Of a stretch of 64,000 bases of DNA, positions 1 through 7,617 are shown in pieces; position 1 is the first letter of the stretch, and every line of letters begins with the position of its first letter. The stretch is taken from assembly GCA_965219175.1 (NCBI GenBank), contig CBDCNI010000001.1, positions 992,001 through 1,056,000 of the forward strand. The letters run 5' to 3'. Both the position numbers and the translations under genes were made by a program. This DNA comes from JBBPZK01 sp965219175. GTDB taxonomy: Bacteria > Actinomycetota > Rubrobacteria > Rubrobacterales > Rubrobacteraceae. The notes beneath the pieces are model-generated. The model saw nothing but the letters and a program-made list of their open reading frames with translations, was not told the DNA's origin and made no database searches.

Positions 1-32
1 AGTTATTCGCGGAGCCGACGTCTGAGTCGGAG

Positions 33-65
33 TCTCATCGTCCTCTTAGAGAACGTCCATACCAT
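33..65 (+). promoter_or_regulatory. Direct-repeat operator and -10 box before the PAP2/two-component operon
   Basis: Two hexamers lie 11 bp apart: TCTCAT at 33-38 and TCTTAG at 44-49. Ten bases later comes TACCAT (60-65), a plausible -10 box, with no recognisable -35. Tandem hexamers at 11-bp spacing just upstream of a -10 box are the usual site layout for OmpR/PhoB-type activators. The same layout recurs at four more places up to 6.2 kb, so this site probably gives autoregulation of the operon that encodes the regulator. Confidence 0.6.
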
Positions 66-142
66 GATCGTGATGTAACCCTCGGAAAACGAGCGACAAG
101 AAGCGTTGGAGCCAGAACGTCCAGCCTGAAAGGTGAGGAGCT

Positions 143-775
143 TTGATCGGTGTAGTAGGCGGTTTGGACTATTCGTTGTTCCGCTCGATGAACGAGGTGT
201 GGGTGAGCCCATCGTTAGACTATCTGATGCCGCTGTTGAGCCGGGCGGGCGCTATGGGAGCGGTATGGCTCTTGTTGCTCGGTGCTATCGCCGCATTAGG
301 GAAAAGGACCGGGCGCAGGGTCGCGCTCGCGGGGTTAGTCGCCCTCGTCATCGGGTTCGCCTGCTCCCAGCTACTCAAGGATTTAACCATGCGCCCGAGG
401 CCTTTCCTCGTCTTGCCGGACGTGCGGCTCCTGGTGCCGACCCCGCACTCATACGCTTTTCCTTCCGGCCACACCACCAGTTCCTTCGCCGCCGCCACCG
501 GAGTATTACTCGCCGCCAGGAAGATCCTCGGTAAGGTGCCGATCTGGAGTCTCGGGATGCTCGTGCTCGCGGCCGCGATCTCCTACTCGCGAGTCTACGT
601 CGGTGTTCACTGGCCGACGGATGTTGCGGCAGGCGTTGTGCTCGGGTTGGCGAGCGGTTGGCTCGGAGCCCAACCGACGATAAACCTCGCCGCGCAGTCT
701 CAAGGTCCGGAGAACCGCGAGGAGAAACCGGAGAGGATGGAGAAGTACAATATGGTTGGAAGGAAGGACAAATGA
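143..775 (+). CDS. PAP2-superfamily membrane phosphatase
   Basis: This 210-residue membrane protein carries all three PAP2 acid-phosphatase motifs: KDLTMRPRP near residues 76-84, PSGHTTSS near 106-113, and SRVYVGVHWPTD near 153-164. Several hydrophobic segments surround them. The family removes phosphate from phosphatidic acid or undecaprenyl pyrophosphate at the membrane; the substrate here is not determined. A TTG start is chosen because GTGAGGAG sits just upstream. The stop overlaps the regulator's ATG (ATGA), so the phosphatase and two-component genes form one operon behind the repeat operator at 33-65. The C-terminal 30 residues are charged and probably cytosolic. Confidence 0.88.
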   Translation: MIGVVGGLDYSLFRSMNEVWVSPSLDYLMPLLSRAGAMGAVWLLLLGAIAALGKRTGRRVALAGLVALVIGFACSQLLKDLTMRPRPFLVLPDVRLLVPTPHSYAFPSGHTTSSFAAATGVLLAARKILGKVPIWSLGMLVLAAAISYSRVYVGVHWPTDVAAGVVLGLASGWLGAQPTINLAAQSQGPENREEKPERMEKYNMVGRKDK

Positions 776-1449
776 AGCCCGGAACACGCGTACTGCTCGT
801 GGAGGATGACCGCTCGATCGCCGGCTTTGTGGAGCCCGAAATGGAGCATTTCGGCTACCGGGTGCGGTGTGCCTACGACGGTCTCTCGGGTCTCGAGCAG
901 GCCGAGAAATTCGAGCCCGAGTTGATCTTGCTGGACATCATGCTGCCGAAGCTGGACGGGGTCGGAGTGCTCAAGCGCCTGCGAAAGACGGGCAGCAAGG
1001 TACCCGTGATCATGCTCACGGCCCGCGACGCTACGCTGGACAAGGTACACAGCCTCGACCACGGCGCCGACGACTACCTGACCAAGCCATTCGACGTCGA
1101 GGAGCTACTGGCTCGCGTACGCGCTCTTCTCAGAAGAGCCGAGGGTGAGGAAATACTCAGGGTAGCGGACCTGGAAGTAAATACCGCAACGCGTGAGGTG
1201 AAGCGTGGACGGCGTAACATAGACCTGACTTACAGAGAGTTTGAACTGCTGGAATTTATGTCCCGAAATCCCCGGCGGGTACTCTCGCGGGAGATGCTGC
1301 TCGAGCGGGTCTGGGACCAGGAGTTTGGCTTTCAGACCAACGTCGTGGACGTCTACATCGGTTACCTCAGGAAAAAGGTGGACCTTCCGGGAGAGCCCAG
1401 CCTCATTCACACTTTCCGGCGTGCCGGATACGCTTTGAAAGAGGCTTGA
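772..1449 (+). CDS. OmpR/PhoB-family response regulator
   Basis: The 225-residue protein has an N-terminal receiver domain with the acidic pair near residues 11-13, phospho-acceptor Asp55 in LILLDIMLP, Thr in MLTARD, and Lys in LTKPFD. A C-terminal winged-helix trans_reg_C domain follows, with recognition-helix sequence FQTNVVDVYIGYLRKK. I start it at ATG 772, which overlaps the PAP2 stop; an upstream ATG at 658 would lie inside the PAP2 gene and is rejected. OmpR-family dimers bind direct repeats at about 11-bp spacing, which matches the five hexamer arrays nearby. It is the likely activator of that local regulon, phosphorylated by the next gene's kinase. Confidence 0.93.
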   Translation: MKPGTRVLLVEDDRSIAGFVEPEMEHFGYRVRCAYDGLSGLEQAEKFEPELILLDIMLPKLDGVGVLKRLRKTGSKVPVIMLTARDATLDKVHSLDHGADDYLTKPFDVEELLARVRALLRRAEGEEILRVADLEVNTATREVKRGRRNIDLTYREFELLEFMSRNPRRVLSREMLLERVWDQEFGFQTNVVDVYIGYLRKKVDLPGEPSLIHTFRRAGYALKEA

Positions 1450-1455
1450 GAGCCC

Positions 1456-2871
1456 TTGCCGATCCGGTGGCGCCTGACCGTCTTCAACGCCCTGGCTATA
1501 GGCACGATACTCTTGCTCCTGGGTCTCGCGCTCTTTTTCCTGCTCAGGGAAGCGTTGCTTGCCAACGTGGAGAGCACCGCCAAAAACCGCGCCCAGAGCG
1601 CGGCGCGTACCATCCAGTCCGGGGACAACCTGAGCCCCGACGACATCGAACAGCTCACCCTCGATGGGGTTTTCGTCGTCGTACGGGATAGGCAAGGCAG
1701 GATCCTCGACCGTACGGTAAACCTGGGTACCGATGAAAAAGCTCGGGACTCAATCTGGAGGAGGGCTCTGTCATCGAAGAAGCAAGTCTCCGGCACGGCG
1801 GAGCTCTCCCGTGGGTCCCCGGACTACGTCTACGCCGTGCCGGTAGATCCACCAAACGGCCGCGCGCGGGTGGTCGAGGCGGGCAAATCCTACGAAGGAG
1901 CCCAGCAGACCATCGAGACCGTAACGACGATCCTCGCCGCCGTGCTCGGCGGGGCGTTGCTATTCTCCATCGGGGGCGCCTACTTCCTGGCGCGGGCGGC
2001 TCTAAGGCCAGTGGACGCGGTTGTTAGCTCGGCCCGCGAGATGACCGAGAGCGACCTCGCCAGGCGCCTGCCCGTCGCCAACCCGAACGATGAGATCGGA
2101 CGGCTCGCCTCCACGATAAACGGCTACCTGGCGCGTCTGGAGGCGACCTTCGCCCGTAGAGAGGAGACACTCGCCCGTCAGCGGAGATTCGCCGCCGATG
2201 CGAGCCACGAACTCCGCACGCCGCTGACCGCCATAAGCGGTCACGCCAGGATGCTCGACGAGTGGGCTCTCGAAGATCCGGAAAGGACAAAGTCAAGCAT
2301 CGCCTCCATCCGCCGGGAGGCAGGAAGGATGAGAGGCCTGATCGAGGCTCTACTCGCCCTCACCCGAGGCGACGAAGGAGCGCCGCTGGATATCGGACGT
2401 TACGATCTCGACGCAGTCGTCCGGGAAGCGGTACAGGGCGCCCGGGCCGCGGCGGACGGCAAAGTCTCTATCGAGTGCCTCCCCGCCGGAAACAAGGCCG
2501 AGGCGACCTTCGACCGGAATCAGGTACGACGGGCAGCCGCCATCTTGCTGGACAACGCGGTAAAGTACACGCCGGAGGGCGGGACTGTTACGGTACGGGT
2601 TGGTGAGAAAGATGGCCGGGCCTCTGTTGAGGTCTCCGACACGGGAATCGGTATCGCCGAGGACGAGATGCCCCTGATCTTCGAGCGCTTTCACCGGGCG
2701 GACCCCTCCCGCTCCGAGGACGGAGCCGGGCTAGGGCTCTCCATAGCCCGCCAGATCGCCGAAGCCCATGATGGAACGATAGATGTCAGGAGCGAGGTCG
2801 GCAAAGGCGCAACTTTTACCTTCTTCCTACCGAAACCACGAGAGGTCGAACATCCCGCGCCTTACGGATGA
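1456..2871 (+). CDS. Membrane sensor histidine kinase
   Basis: This 471-residue kinase starts with a membrane segment (residues about 12-32), then a roughly 120-residue extracytoplasmic region, a second segment (about 155-178), HAMP, a HisKA domain with SHELRTPL (His251), and an ATPase domain with N box DNAVKYTP, G1 DTGIGIA, F box FERFHR and G2 GLGLSIA. The TTG start lies 6 bases after the regulator stop. The extracellular domain shows no family I recognise. It is the cognate partner of the upstream OmpR-type regulator; its operon mates and putative targets suggest an envelope or lipid signal, but the ligand is unknown. Confidence 0.93.
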   Translation: MPIRWRLTVFNALAIGTILLLLGLALFFLLREALLANVESTAKNRAQSAARTIQSGDNLSPDDIEQLTLDGVFVVVRDRQGRILDRTVNLGTDEKARDSIWRRALSSKKQVSGTAELSRGSPDYVYAVPVDPPNGRARVVEAGKSYEGAQQTIETVTTILAAVLGGALLFSIGGAYFLARAALRPVDAVVSSAREMTESDLARRLPVANPNDEIGRLASTINGYLARLEATFARREETLARQRRFAADASHELRTPLTAISGHARMLDEWALEDPERTKSSIASIRREAGRMRGLIEALLALTRGDEGAPLDIGRYDLDAVVREAVQGARAAADGKVSIECLPAGNKAEATFDRNQVRRAAAILLDNAVKYTPEGGTVTVRVGEKDGRASVEVSDTGIGIAEDEMPLIFERFHRADPSRSEDGAGLGLSIARQIAEAHDGTIDVRSEVGKGATFTFFLPKPREVEHPAPYG

Positions 2872-2995
2872 ATTCGCAAATCCCCGCTGTCATGGTGAAC
2901 AATTGCCGGAAACCGAAGCTCTGTAGAGAGTAGCTTACGGTCTTTCATCCAGCCTGCGTGAAAGTAATTAGCCTCTATTCCGCGAGCTGGGACAT

Positions 2996-3039
2996 TCTCA
3001 TAAAACTCTCACCAAGTTCTTAAAAAAGGTCTTTAGTAT
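2996..3039 (+). promoter_or_regulatory. Triple direct-repeat operator and -10 box before the DUF347 gene
   Basis: Three hexamers are spaced exactly 11 bp apart: TCTCAT (2996-3001), TCTCAC (3007-3012) and TCTTAA (3018-3023). TAGTAT (3034-3039) follows after exactly 10 bases and is a good -10 box. Transcription would start near 3046. This predicted start lies past the ATG of the short reading frame at 3038, which argues against that frame. Confidence 0.65.
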
Positions 3040-3045
3040 GCCGTC

Positions 3046-3333
3046 GTTGCAGGAGGGGCAGAGGGCCTCTCCGAAAAGGAAGGAGCATGTTTTGCTTGAC
3101 TGGGCCAAACAACGGGAGACGGGCGAAGCGTTCCCGCACGCTTATCGCCTGTCTCCCGCTATACGGCAATTATCCGCCGAAGGAACGAGAAGGTGTGGTG
3201 GACGCGGCGACGCCAAGCTGGAGAGCCTTTTCAGAGAGTCCGACGCCGGACGGGGCCACAGCGGCTTTAGCGACGAGATAGGCGCCATCCTTCGCTCCAA
3301 CGACTATAACCCCATCTTAGGTGAGGCGCGGGC
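3046..3333 (+). other. Long, possibly structured leader of the DUF347 gene
   Basis: About 290 bases separate the predicted transcription start from the DUF347 start codon. A hairpin spans 3113-3158: CGGGAGAC pairs with GTCTCCCG, and the stem continues inward with GGCGA/TCGCC and AGCG/CGCT. A 99-codon reading frame (3038-3337) covers the region and its stop overlaps the GTG of the next gene. However, its ATG lies inside the predicted -10 box and its composition resembles no protein I know. I favour a leader RNA over a gene. Confidence 0.4.
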
Positions 3334-4131
3334 GTGAGCGCGGCTACTACGGACCAGCGGATGGATGTTGCGAAGAAAATGTTGGGTAAGGTCCCCGAGG
3401 TCACCGTCTTTTTCTGGATCATCAAGATACTGTGTACCACCGTCGGCGAGACTGCGGCGGACTTCCTCAATATCAACCTTCACATGGGCCTGACCTTCAC
3501 GACTATCATCATGAGCTTTTTCCTCGCCGTCGTGCTGTTCGTCCAGTTCCAGCTCCGCCGGTACGTGCCGGGTGTATATTGGCTCGCGGTCGTCCTCATC
3601 AGCATCGTCGGCACCCTGATCACGGACAATCTCGTGGACAATTTCGGGGTACCCTTGCAGACTACGACTATCGTCTTCAGCATCGCGCTGGCGGCAACCT
3701 TCTTGGTCTGGCACTCCAGCGAGAAAACGCTTTCTATTCACAGCATCTACACGACCAGGCGCGAGGCTTTCTACTGGCTCGCCATCCTGTTTACGTTCGC
3801 GCTCGGCACCGCGGCCGGCGACCTGGTTGCGGAGGGTATCTCGCTCGGGTACTGGAAGTCCGCGGTCATGTTCGGCGCCCTCATCGGTATCATCACCCTG
3901 GCTTACTATTACGCCCGGTTGAACGCTGTTCTGGCTTTCTGGATCGCCTACGTGCTGACTCGACCTCTGGGAGCTTCCATCGGTGACTACCTCTCTCAAG
4001 ACCGTCACGCCGGTGGGCTCGCTCTGGGTACGGTAAAGACCAGCGCCATCTTTTTGGCCGTAATTCTCGTTCTCGTCATCTATCTGACCGTTAGCAAGCG
4101 GGATCAGATCTACGTTACCAAGCGCTTTTAG
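3334..4131 (+). CDS. DUF347 / COG4705 multi-pass membrane protein
   Basis: The 265-residue protein is almost entirely hydrophobic, with about eight membrane segments. It contains internally repeated signatures typical of the DUF347 repeat: TTVGETAAD, GTLITDN, GTAAGDL and RPLGASIGDYL. The family's biochemical role is not established to my knowledge. A GTG start is used. The gene is monocistronic, lying between the triple-repeat operator and a hairpin terminator, so the two-component system upstream likely controls it. The N-terminal 20 residues are polar and the C terminus is short and basic. Confidence 0.85.
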   Translation: MSAATTDQRMDVAKKMLGKVPEVTVFFWIIKILCTTVGETAADFLNINLHMGLTFTTIIMSFFLAVVLFVQFQLRRYVPGVYWLAVVLISIVGTLITDNLVDNFGVPLQTTTIVFSIALAATFLVWHSSEKTLSIHSIYTTRREAFYWLAILFTFALGTAAGDLVAEGISLGYWKSAVMFGALIGIITLAYYYARLNAVLAFWIAYVLTRPLGASIGDYLSQDRHAGGLALGTVKTSAIFLAVILVLVIYLTVSKRDQIYVTKRF

Positions 4132-4175
4132 CGCCACCTCGTATATGTCGCCAATCCCGGCGAGTGTCAAAACGT

Positions 4176-4210
4176 CCAGAAGGCCGCCGAGCCGCCCGGC
4201 GGTCTTCTGG
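4176..4210 (+). terminator. Hairpin terminator after the DUF347 gene
   Basis: CCAGAAGGCCGCC at 4176-4188 pairs with GGCGGTCTTCTGG at 4198-4210, giving a 13-bp stem with one G-T pair and a 9-base loop. No T tract follows, as is common in actinobacterial terminators. Confidence 0.6.
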
Positions 4211-4268
4211 AGCGTAGCGCCGGACTAATCTTCTCGGATATTCGAGACTATGGAGTTCTTCGCCGAGT

Positions 4269-4301
4269 TCTTATCGACCTCTTAAGTTTCGGATGAAAGA
4301 T
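4269..4301 (+). promoter_or_regulatory. Direct-repeat operator before the lipid kinase gene
   Basis: TCTTAT (4269-4274) and TCTTAA (4280-4285) are 11 bp apart, with a looser TCTTCG at 4257. After exactly 10 bases comes AAAGAT (4296-4301), which keeps the A2 and T6 positions of a -10 box. This is the weakest promoter of the five-site set, but its spacing is identical. Confidence 0.5.
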
Positions 4302-4415
4302 ATGGCGGAAGATCGCGGATATCAACCTGTCCGGCGGCATCGATTGGTCGCGCGGCTTCGAACAATAGACGTCCAGGACGAGGAGAACAACGGACAAACG
4401 GAAGGACGAAGGCAA

Positions 4416-5375
4416 ATGTATAGGGTAAGCGAAGAAGGGGCGGGACAAATAAGTAGTATCGGCAACGCTTTCCGGAACGCGGCCCTGATCGTGAACGCCC
4501 ATTCCCGCGTCGGCCGCTCGGCGGCGACCACGGCCGCGGTTCTCCTGGGAAGGTTCGGTGTTCCCGTAAAGACGACGCGCGTTCTCAACGATCCGGTTCG
4601 GCTCCCGGAGACGGTGCATGAGGCGCTGGTTGAAGGACACGACCTCATAATCCTCGGCGGAGGGGATGGGTCCGTAAGCTCCGTGGTTGACTTCATGGTC
4701 GGTAGCGACGCGGCGCTCGGCCTGCTTCCTCTGGGTACCGCCAACGACTTCGCCCGTACTCTGGGTATACCGTTTGCGTTGGATCTCGCCTGCGAGACGG
4801 TCGCCAGGGGCCGGATAGTAGATGTCGACCTGGGTCTCGCCGGGGACAACTACTACGCCAACGTCGCCTCGGTTGGTCTAGCGACCGGCGTGACCGAAGC
4901 CCTCTCGCCCCGACTCAAGCGCAGGATAGGAACCCTAGCTTATCCGCTGGCGGCCATCAGCGCCTATAAGGAGTACAAGCCTTTCGAGGCGGCGCTCGTC
5001 TTTCCGGATAGCGACCAGGAACCAGTAGTCCTCGACAACCTGCTGCAGGTGGCGGTCGGCAACGGTCGTTTCTACGGCGGGGGTCTGATAGTAGCGCCGG
5101 ACGCCGCCCTGGATGACAGCGCCCTGGATGTATACGCCGTCGATGCCGGGCGACTCCTGGATCTGGCGCGGGTGGCAAGGGAGTTGAGAAGCGGCAAGTT
5201 TATAGAGAAAGACGGCGTTCACTACTGGCGCACGCGTCGCGTACAGTTCATCACCGAGCCCAGCCTGTCGGTGAATATCGATGGCGAGCTGGTCGCCCAT
5301 ACGCCCAAGCTGTTCTCGGTGGCCCCAAAAGCCTTGAGGATGGTCGTTCCCCGAGCAAACGCGGTGACTTCCTAG
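4416..5375 (+). CDS. YegS/DagK-type lipid kinase (diacylglycerol kinase family)
   Basis: A 319-residue soluble kinase with the diacylglycerol kinase catalytic signatures: LIILGGGDGSVS (nucleotide loop), PLGTANDFARTLGIP, and the C-terminal half with GNGRFYGGG and SVNIDGE. Such enzymes phosphorylate diacylglycerol or related lipids; some Gram-positive members feed phosphatidate or lipid-carrier recycling. An upstream in-frame ATG at 4293 exists, but the predicted promoter (-10 at 4296-4301) lies downstream of it. ATG 4416 is preceded by GGAAGGACGAAGG, so I use 4416. The gene is monocistronic and likely under the two-component system. Confidence 0.88.
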   Translation: MYRVSEEGAGQISSIGNAFRNAALIVNAHSRVGRSAATTAAVLLGRFGVPVKTTRVLNDPVRLPETVHEALVEGHDLIILGGGDGSVSSVVDFMVGSDAALGLLPLGTANDFARTLGIPFALDLACETVARGRIVDVDLGLAGDNYYANVASVGLATGVTEALSPRLKRRIGTLAYPLAAISAYKEYKPFEAALVFPDSDQEPVVLDNLLQVAVGNGRFYGGGLIVAPDAALDDSALDVYAVDAGRLLDLARVARELRSGKFIEKDGVHYWRTRRVQFITEPSLSVNIDGELVAHTPKLFSVAPKALRMVVPRANAVTS

Positions 5376-5503
5376 CCACACACCACTACTCTCGCTATCC
5401 CCGGCGTAATTTCAAGGGAACTTTCAAAGAGTTCCCAGCTACCGCAACACCTCTTCGCGGTAGCCGGTTCATTCTTCGCGGCAAGCTGAGGCGCTCCGCG
5501 AAT

Positions 5504-5547
5504 TCTAATCGTCCTCTCATTCTCCTCTCAGGTTACCGGCGGATACT
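5504..5547 (+). promoter_or_regulatory. Triple direct-repeat operator and -10 box before the Gln-rich gene
   Basis: TCTAAT (5504-5509), TCTCAT (5515-5520) and TCTCAG (5526-5531) are spaced exactly 11 bp apart. Ten bases later GATACT (5542-5547) forms the -10 box, identical to the one before the DedA genes. Downstream at 5580 a GGAGG is followed by ATG immediately next to a TAA stop, a start-stop element in the leader. Confidence 0.65.
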
Positions 5548-5613
5548 CGGTGCAGGATCGAGCAGGAACGGAGGCAACCATGTAAGGACGAACGCGAACT
5601 AAGAATAGAACTT

Positions 5614-6012
5614 ATGAGCAACCAGATCTTCAGCAAAGGAGATGAACCACAAGTGGACAGCAGAAAACTTCTCGCGGTGGGTGCGGTTCCGGCCGTAATG
5701 GCCCTCGGCGCCCTGGGCTTTACCTCCCAGCAAAGCAGCGCCCAACCAAACACCGCGTCCCAGACGCAGACGACGGCCCAGCAGACGATGGCCCAGCCAG
5801 CGAAGGCCCAGCCGGCCGAGAACAAGGGAGCCGACACGGACAATGTCCAGCAAGGCGACCGGACCTCGCCGGACAAATCCAGACAGGCCGAGCAGAAAGA
5901 AGCCAGCGGCCCCGACAAGGACAATGTCCAGCAGGGCGGTGGCGCCCAGGACCAGCAGGGTGATCAAAACGCCCCGGACGACCAGGGCGGCCCGGCCGAG
6001 AGCGGCAAGTAA
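5614..6012 (+). CDS. Exported or membrane-anchored Gln/Asp-rich low-complexity protein
   Basis: The 132-residue product has one hydrophobic stretch (about residues 18-36, LLAVGAVPAVMALGALGF) after a polar N terminus, consistent with a signal or anchor. A long disordered tail rich in Gln, Ala, Pro, Asp and Gly follows. The tail repeats a DNVQQG core twice (near residues 76 and 103). No known domain is visible. Promoter geometry shared with the lipid genes, plus its own terminator at 6053-6087, supports a real gene. A role at the cell envelope is inference from export and co-regulation only. Confidence 0.65.
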   Translation: MSNQIFSKGDEPQVDSRKLLAVGAVPAVMALGALGFTSQQSSAQPNTASQTQTTAQQTMAQPAKAQPAENKGADTDNVQQGDRTSPDKSRQAEQKEASGPDKDNVQQGGGAQDQQGDQNAPDDQGGPAESGK

Positions 6013-6052
6013 GGCGAGATCCTTCCTCTCCACAGAGAGGCGTAGCATAGAG

Positions 6053-6087
6053 AGGCGTGGCCGGCACTTCCCGGCTACGCCTTTTTT
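6053..6087 (+). terminator. Rho-independent terminator
   Basis: A GC-rich stem (GGCGTGGCCGG pairing with the CCGGCTACGCC region, 6054-6081) is followed by six T residues at 6082-6087. It closes the Gln-rich gene. Confidence 0.75.
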
Positions 6088-6147
6088 CGTTGCTCGCGCC
6101 GGAGGAAAACTCTCCGGCGTATGGCATTCGATGAGCTTTCGGTCGTC

Positions 6148-6180
6148 TCTTAGTCTCCTCTTAGATTCTGACGGGATACT
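6148..6180 (+). promoter_or_regulatory. Direct-repeat operator and -10 box before the DedA pair
   Basis: Two identical TCTTAG hexamers (6148-6153 and 6159-6164) are 11 bp apart. GATACT (6175-6180) follows after exactly 10 bases. This is the cleanest two-copy version of the motif. Confidence 0.65.
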
Positions 6181-6228
6181 GATTAGCATGGAGTCGGACA
6201 ACGAAACAGAGAAAGAAGGAATGCCTCG

Positions 6229-6936
6229 ATGATCAGCATCGTAGGACAACTAGCCGGTTGGGCTTTTGGTATGCTGCAGGCCTTGGGATATCCTGGCATC
6301 GCCGCGATCGTGGGCCTGGAGAGCATGGGGATTCCCCTTCCGGGAGAGACGACCCTGATCGCCGCGAGCTACCTGGCGGCCACCGGACATCTATCCCTGC
6401 CGCTCGTGATCGTCTCGGCGGCCGTCGGCGCGGTGGTGGGCGACTCGCTCGGGTACCTCATCGGACGCAAGGGAGGGCGACGTTTTCTGGAACGCTACGG
6501 CAAGTACGTGCATATAACCTCCAAGAAGCTCGCACGAGCCGAAGACCACTTCGCCCGTCACGGAACGAAGACCGTCTTCTTCGGGCGCTTTATAGCGCTG
6601 CTTAGGATACTGGCCGGTCCTCTAGCGGGAGCGGCTAAGATGCCCTATCGGAAGTTTCTCGCGGCCAATATGGCCGGAGCAGTGAGTTGGGCGACCCTGA
6701 TTGGAACCCTATCTTACTTCTTCGGCAAGCCAATCATCGGATTTCTAAGTTCGATCGGCCTGTGGGCGCTGGTAGGGCTCGTCGTCTTTGTGGTGCTGCG
6801 GTATGCGTTTGGACGACTGCTTTCGCGGCGGCGGCGTCCCGTCCGGCCCGCGAAGCAGCCTCGTATAGGACTTCTCGCAGTAGCAGCGACGGTCGAGACG
6901 CCCGGAACAACAGAGCCCGTAGGTAGAAGGCGGTGA
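6229..6936 (+). CDS. DedA-family membrane protein (first copy)
   Basis: A 235-residue DedA/SNARE-associated family protein. Seen motifs: LESMGIPLPGETTL near residue 30, VGDSLGYLIGRKGG near 80, and FFGRFIALLRILAGPLAG near 120, where the conserved Arg pair of the family lies. About five hydrophobic segments are present; the C-terminal 40 residues are basic and unlike the family core. DedA proteins are undecaprenyl-phosphate or lipid flippases in several bacteria (for example UptA). Together with a PAP2 phosphatase and a lipid kinase under the same motif, this suggests lipid-carrier recycling. Confidence 0.9.
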   Translation: MISIVGQLAGWAFGMLQALGYPGIAAIVGLESMGIPLPGETTLIAASYLAATGHLSLPLVIVSAAVGAVVGDSLGYLIGRKGGRRFLERYGKYVHITSKKLARAEDHFARHGTKTVFFGRFIALLRILAGPLAGAAKMPYRKFLAANMAGAVSWATLIGTLSYFFGKPIIGFLSSIGLWALVGLVVFVVLRYAFGRLLSRRRRPVRPAKQPRIGLLAVAATVETPGTTEPVGRRR

Positions 6937-6979
6937 GGACGACAACTGCTGATAGAACAGATTGCCGGGGAGTTTCCAC

Positions 6980-7594
6980 ATGACCCACGCCCTCATCACC
7001 TTCGTCGAGTCTTATGGACTGATCGCCGTCTTTATCCTGATGGCCGCCGAGAGTTGCGGCATACCCTTCCCGAGCGAGGTCATCATGCCCTTCGCCGGTG
7101 CTTTCGCTGCCCTGGGTCATCTCAGCTTGGTCGGAGCGATCTTCGCCGGCGCTCTCGGCAACCTCGTCGGTTCGCTCGTAGCCTACGCCCTCGCCGCCCG
7201 TTTCGGAGAACCTCTCCTACTCGGACCCGGACGGTGGGTGGGTCTCTCTCGCTCGCACCTGGACCTCGCCAGAAGGTGGTTCGACCGTCACGGGCTGCTG
7301 GCGATCTTTGTTGGACGAATGCTGCCGGCGGTTCGCACTTACATCTCTTTTCCAGCAGGCCTGAGCCGTATAGGTGTTGGAAGTTTTAGTGGATTGACGT
7401 TTGCCGGAGCGTTGCCCTGGTGCGCCCTCCTCGCCACGGCCGGATACATTCTCGGGAACAACTACGAGCGCATCTCCGGACCTATAGGGAAGGTGGCTAT
7501 CGTCATCGCCCTCCTGGTTGTCGTGGCTTTGGTAGTATGGTTTATACACGGTCGTAGATCTTCCCTCCGCCGCGACAATACCGGCTGGAAGTAA
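6980..7594 (+). CDS. DedA-family membrane protein (second copy)
   Basis: This 204-residue DedA protein lies 43 bases after the first copy with no promoter between, so the two are probably co-transcribed. It shows ESCGIPFPSEVIMPFAG, GNLVGSLVAYALAARFG and FVGRMLPAVRTYISFPAGL, the family's acidic and arginine motifs. It is diverged from its neighbour, so it is not a recent tandem copy. ATG 6980 is chosen because GGGGAG precedes it by 7 bases; an upstream TTG at 6962 adds six residues and has a poorer ribosome site. Confidence 0.9.
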   Translation: MTHALITFVESYGLIAVFILMAAESCGIPFPSEVIMPFAGAFAALGHLSLVGAIFAGALGNLVGSLVAYALAARFGEPLLLGPGRWVGLSRSHLDLARRWFDRHGLLAIFVGRMLPAVRTYISFPAGLSRIGVGSFSGLTFAGALPWCALLATAGYILGNNYERISGPIGKVAIVIALLVVVALVVWFIHGRRSSLRRDNTGWK

Positions 7595-7617
7595 GGCCGG
7601 AACGGGGGAGAAGCGAC

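Noticed and set aside
3038..3337. 99-codon frame ending in a GTGA overlap with the DUF347 gene
   Set aside because: Its ATG lies inside the predicted -10 box, no family is recognised and composition is unlike the neighbours; treated as leader RNA.
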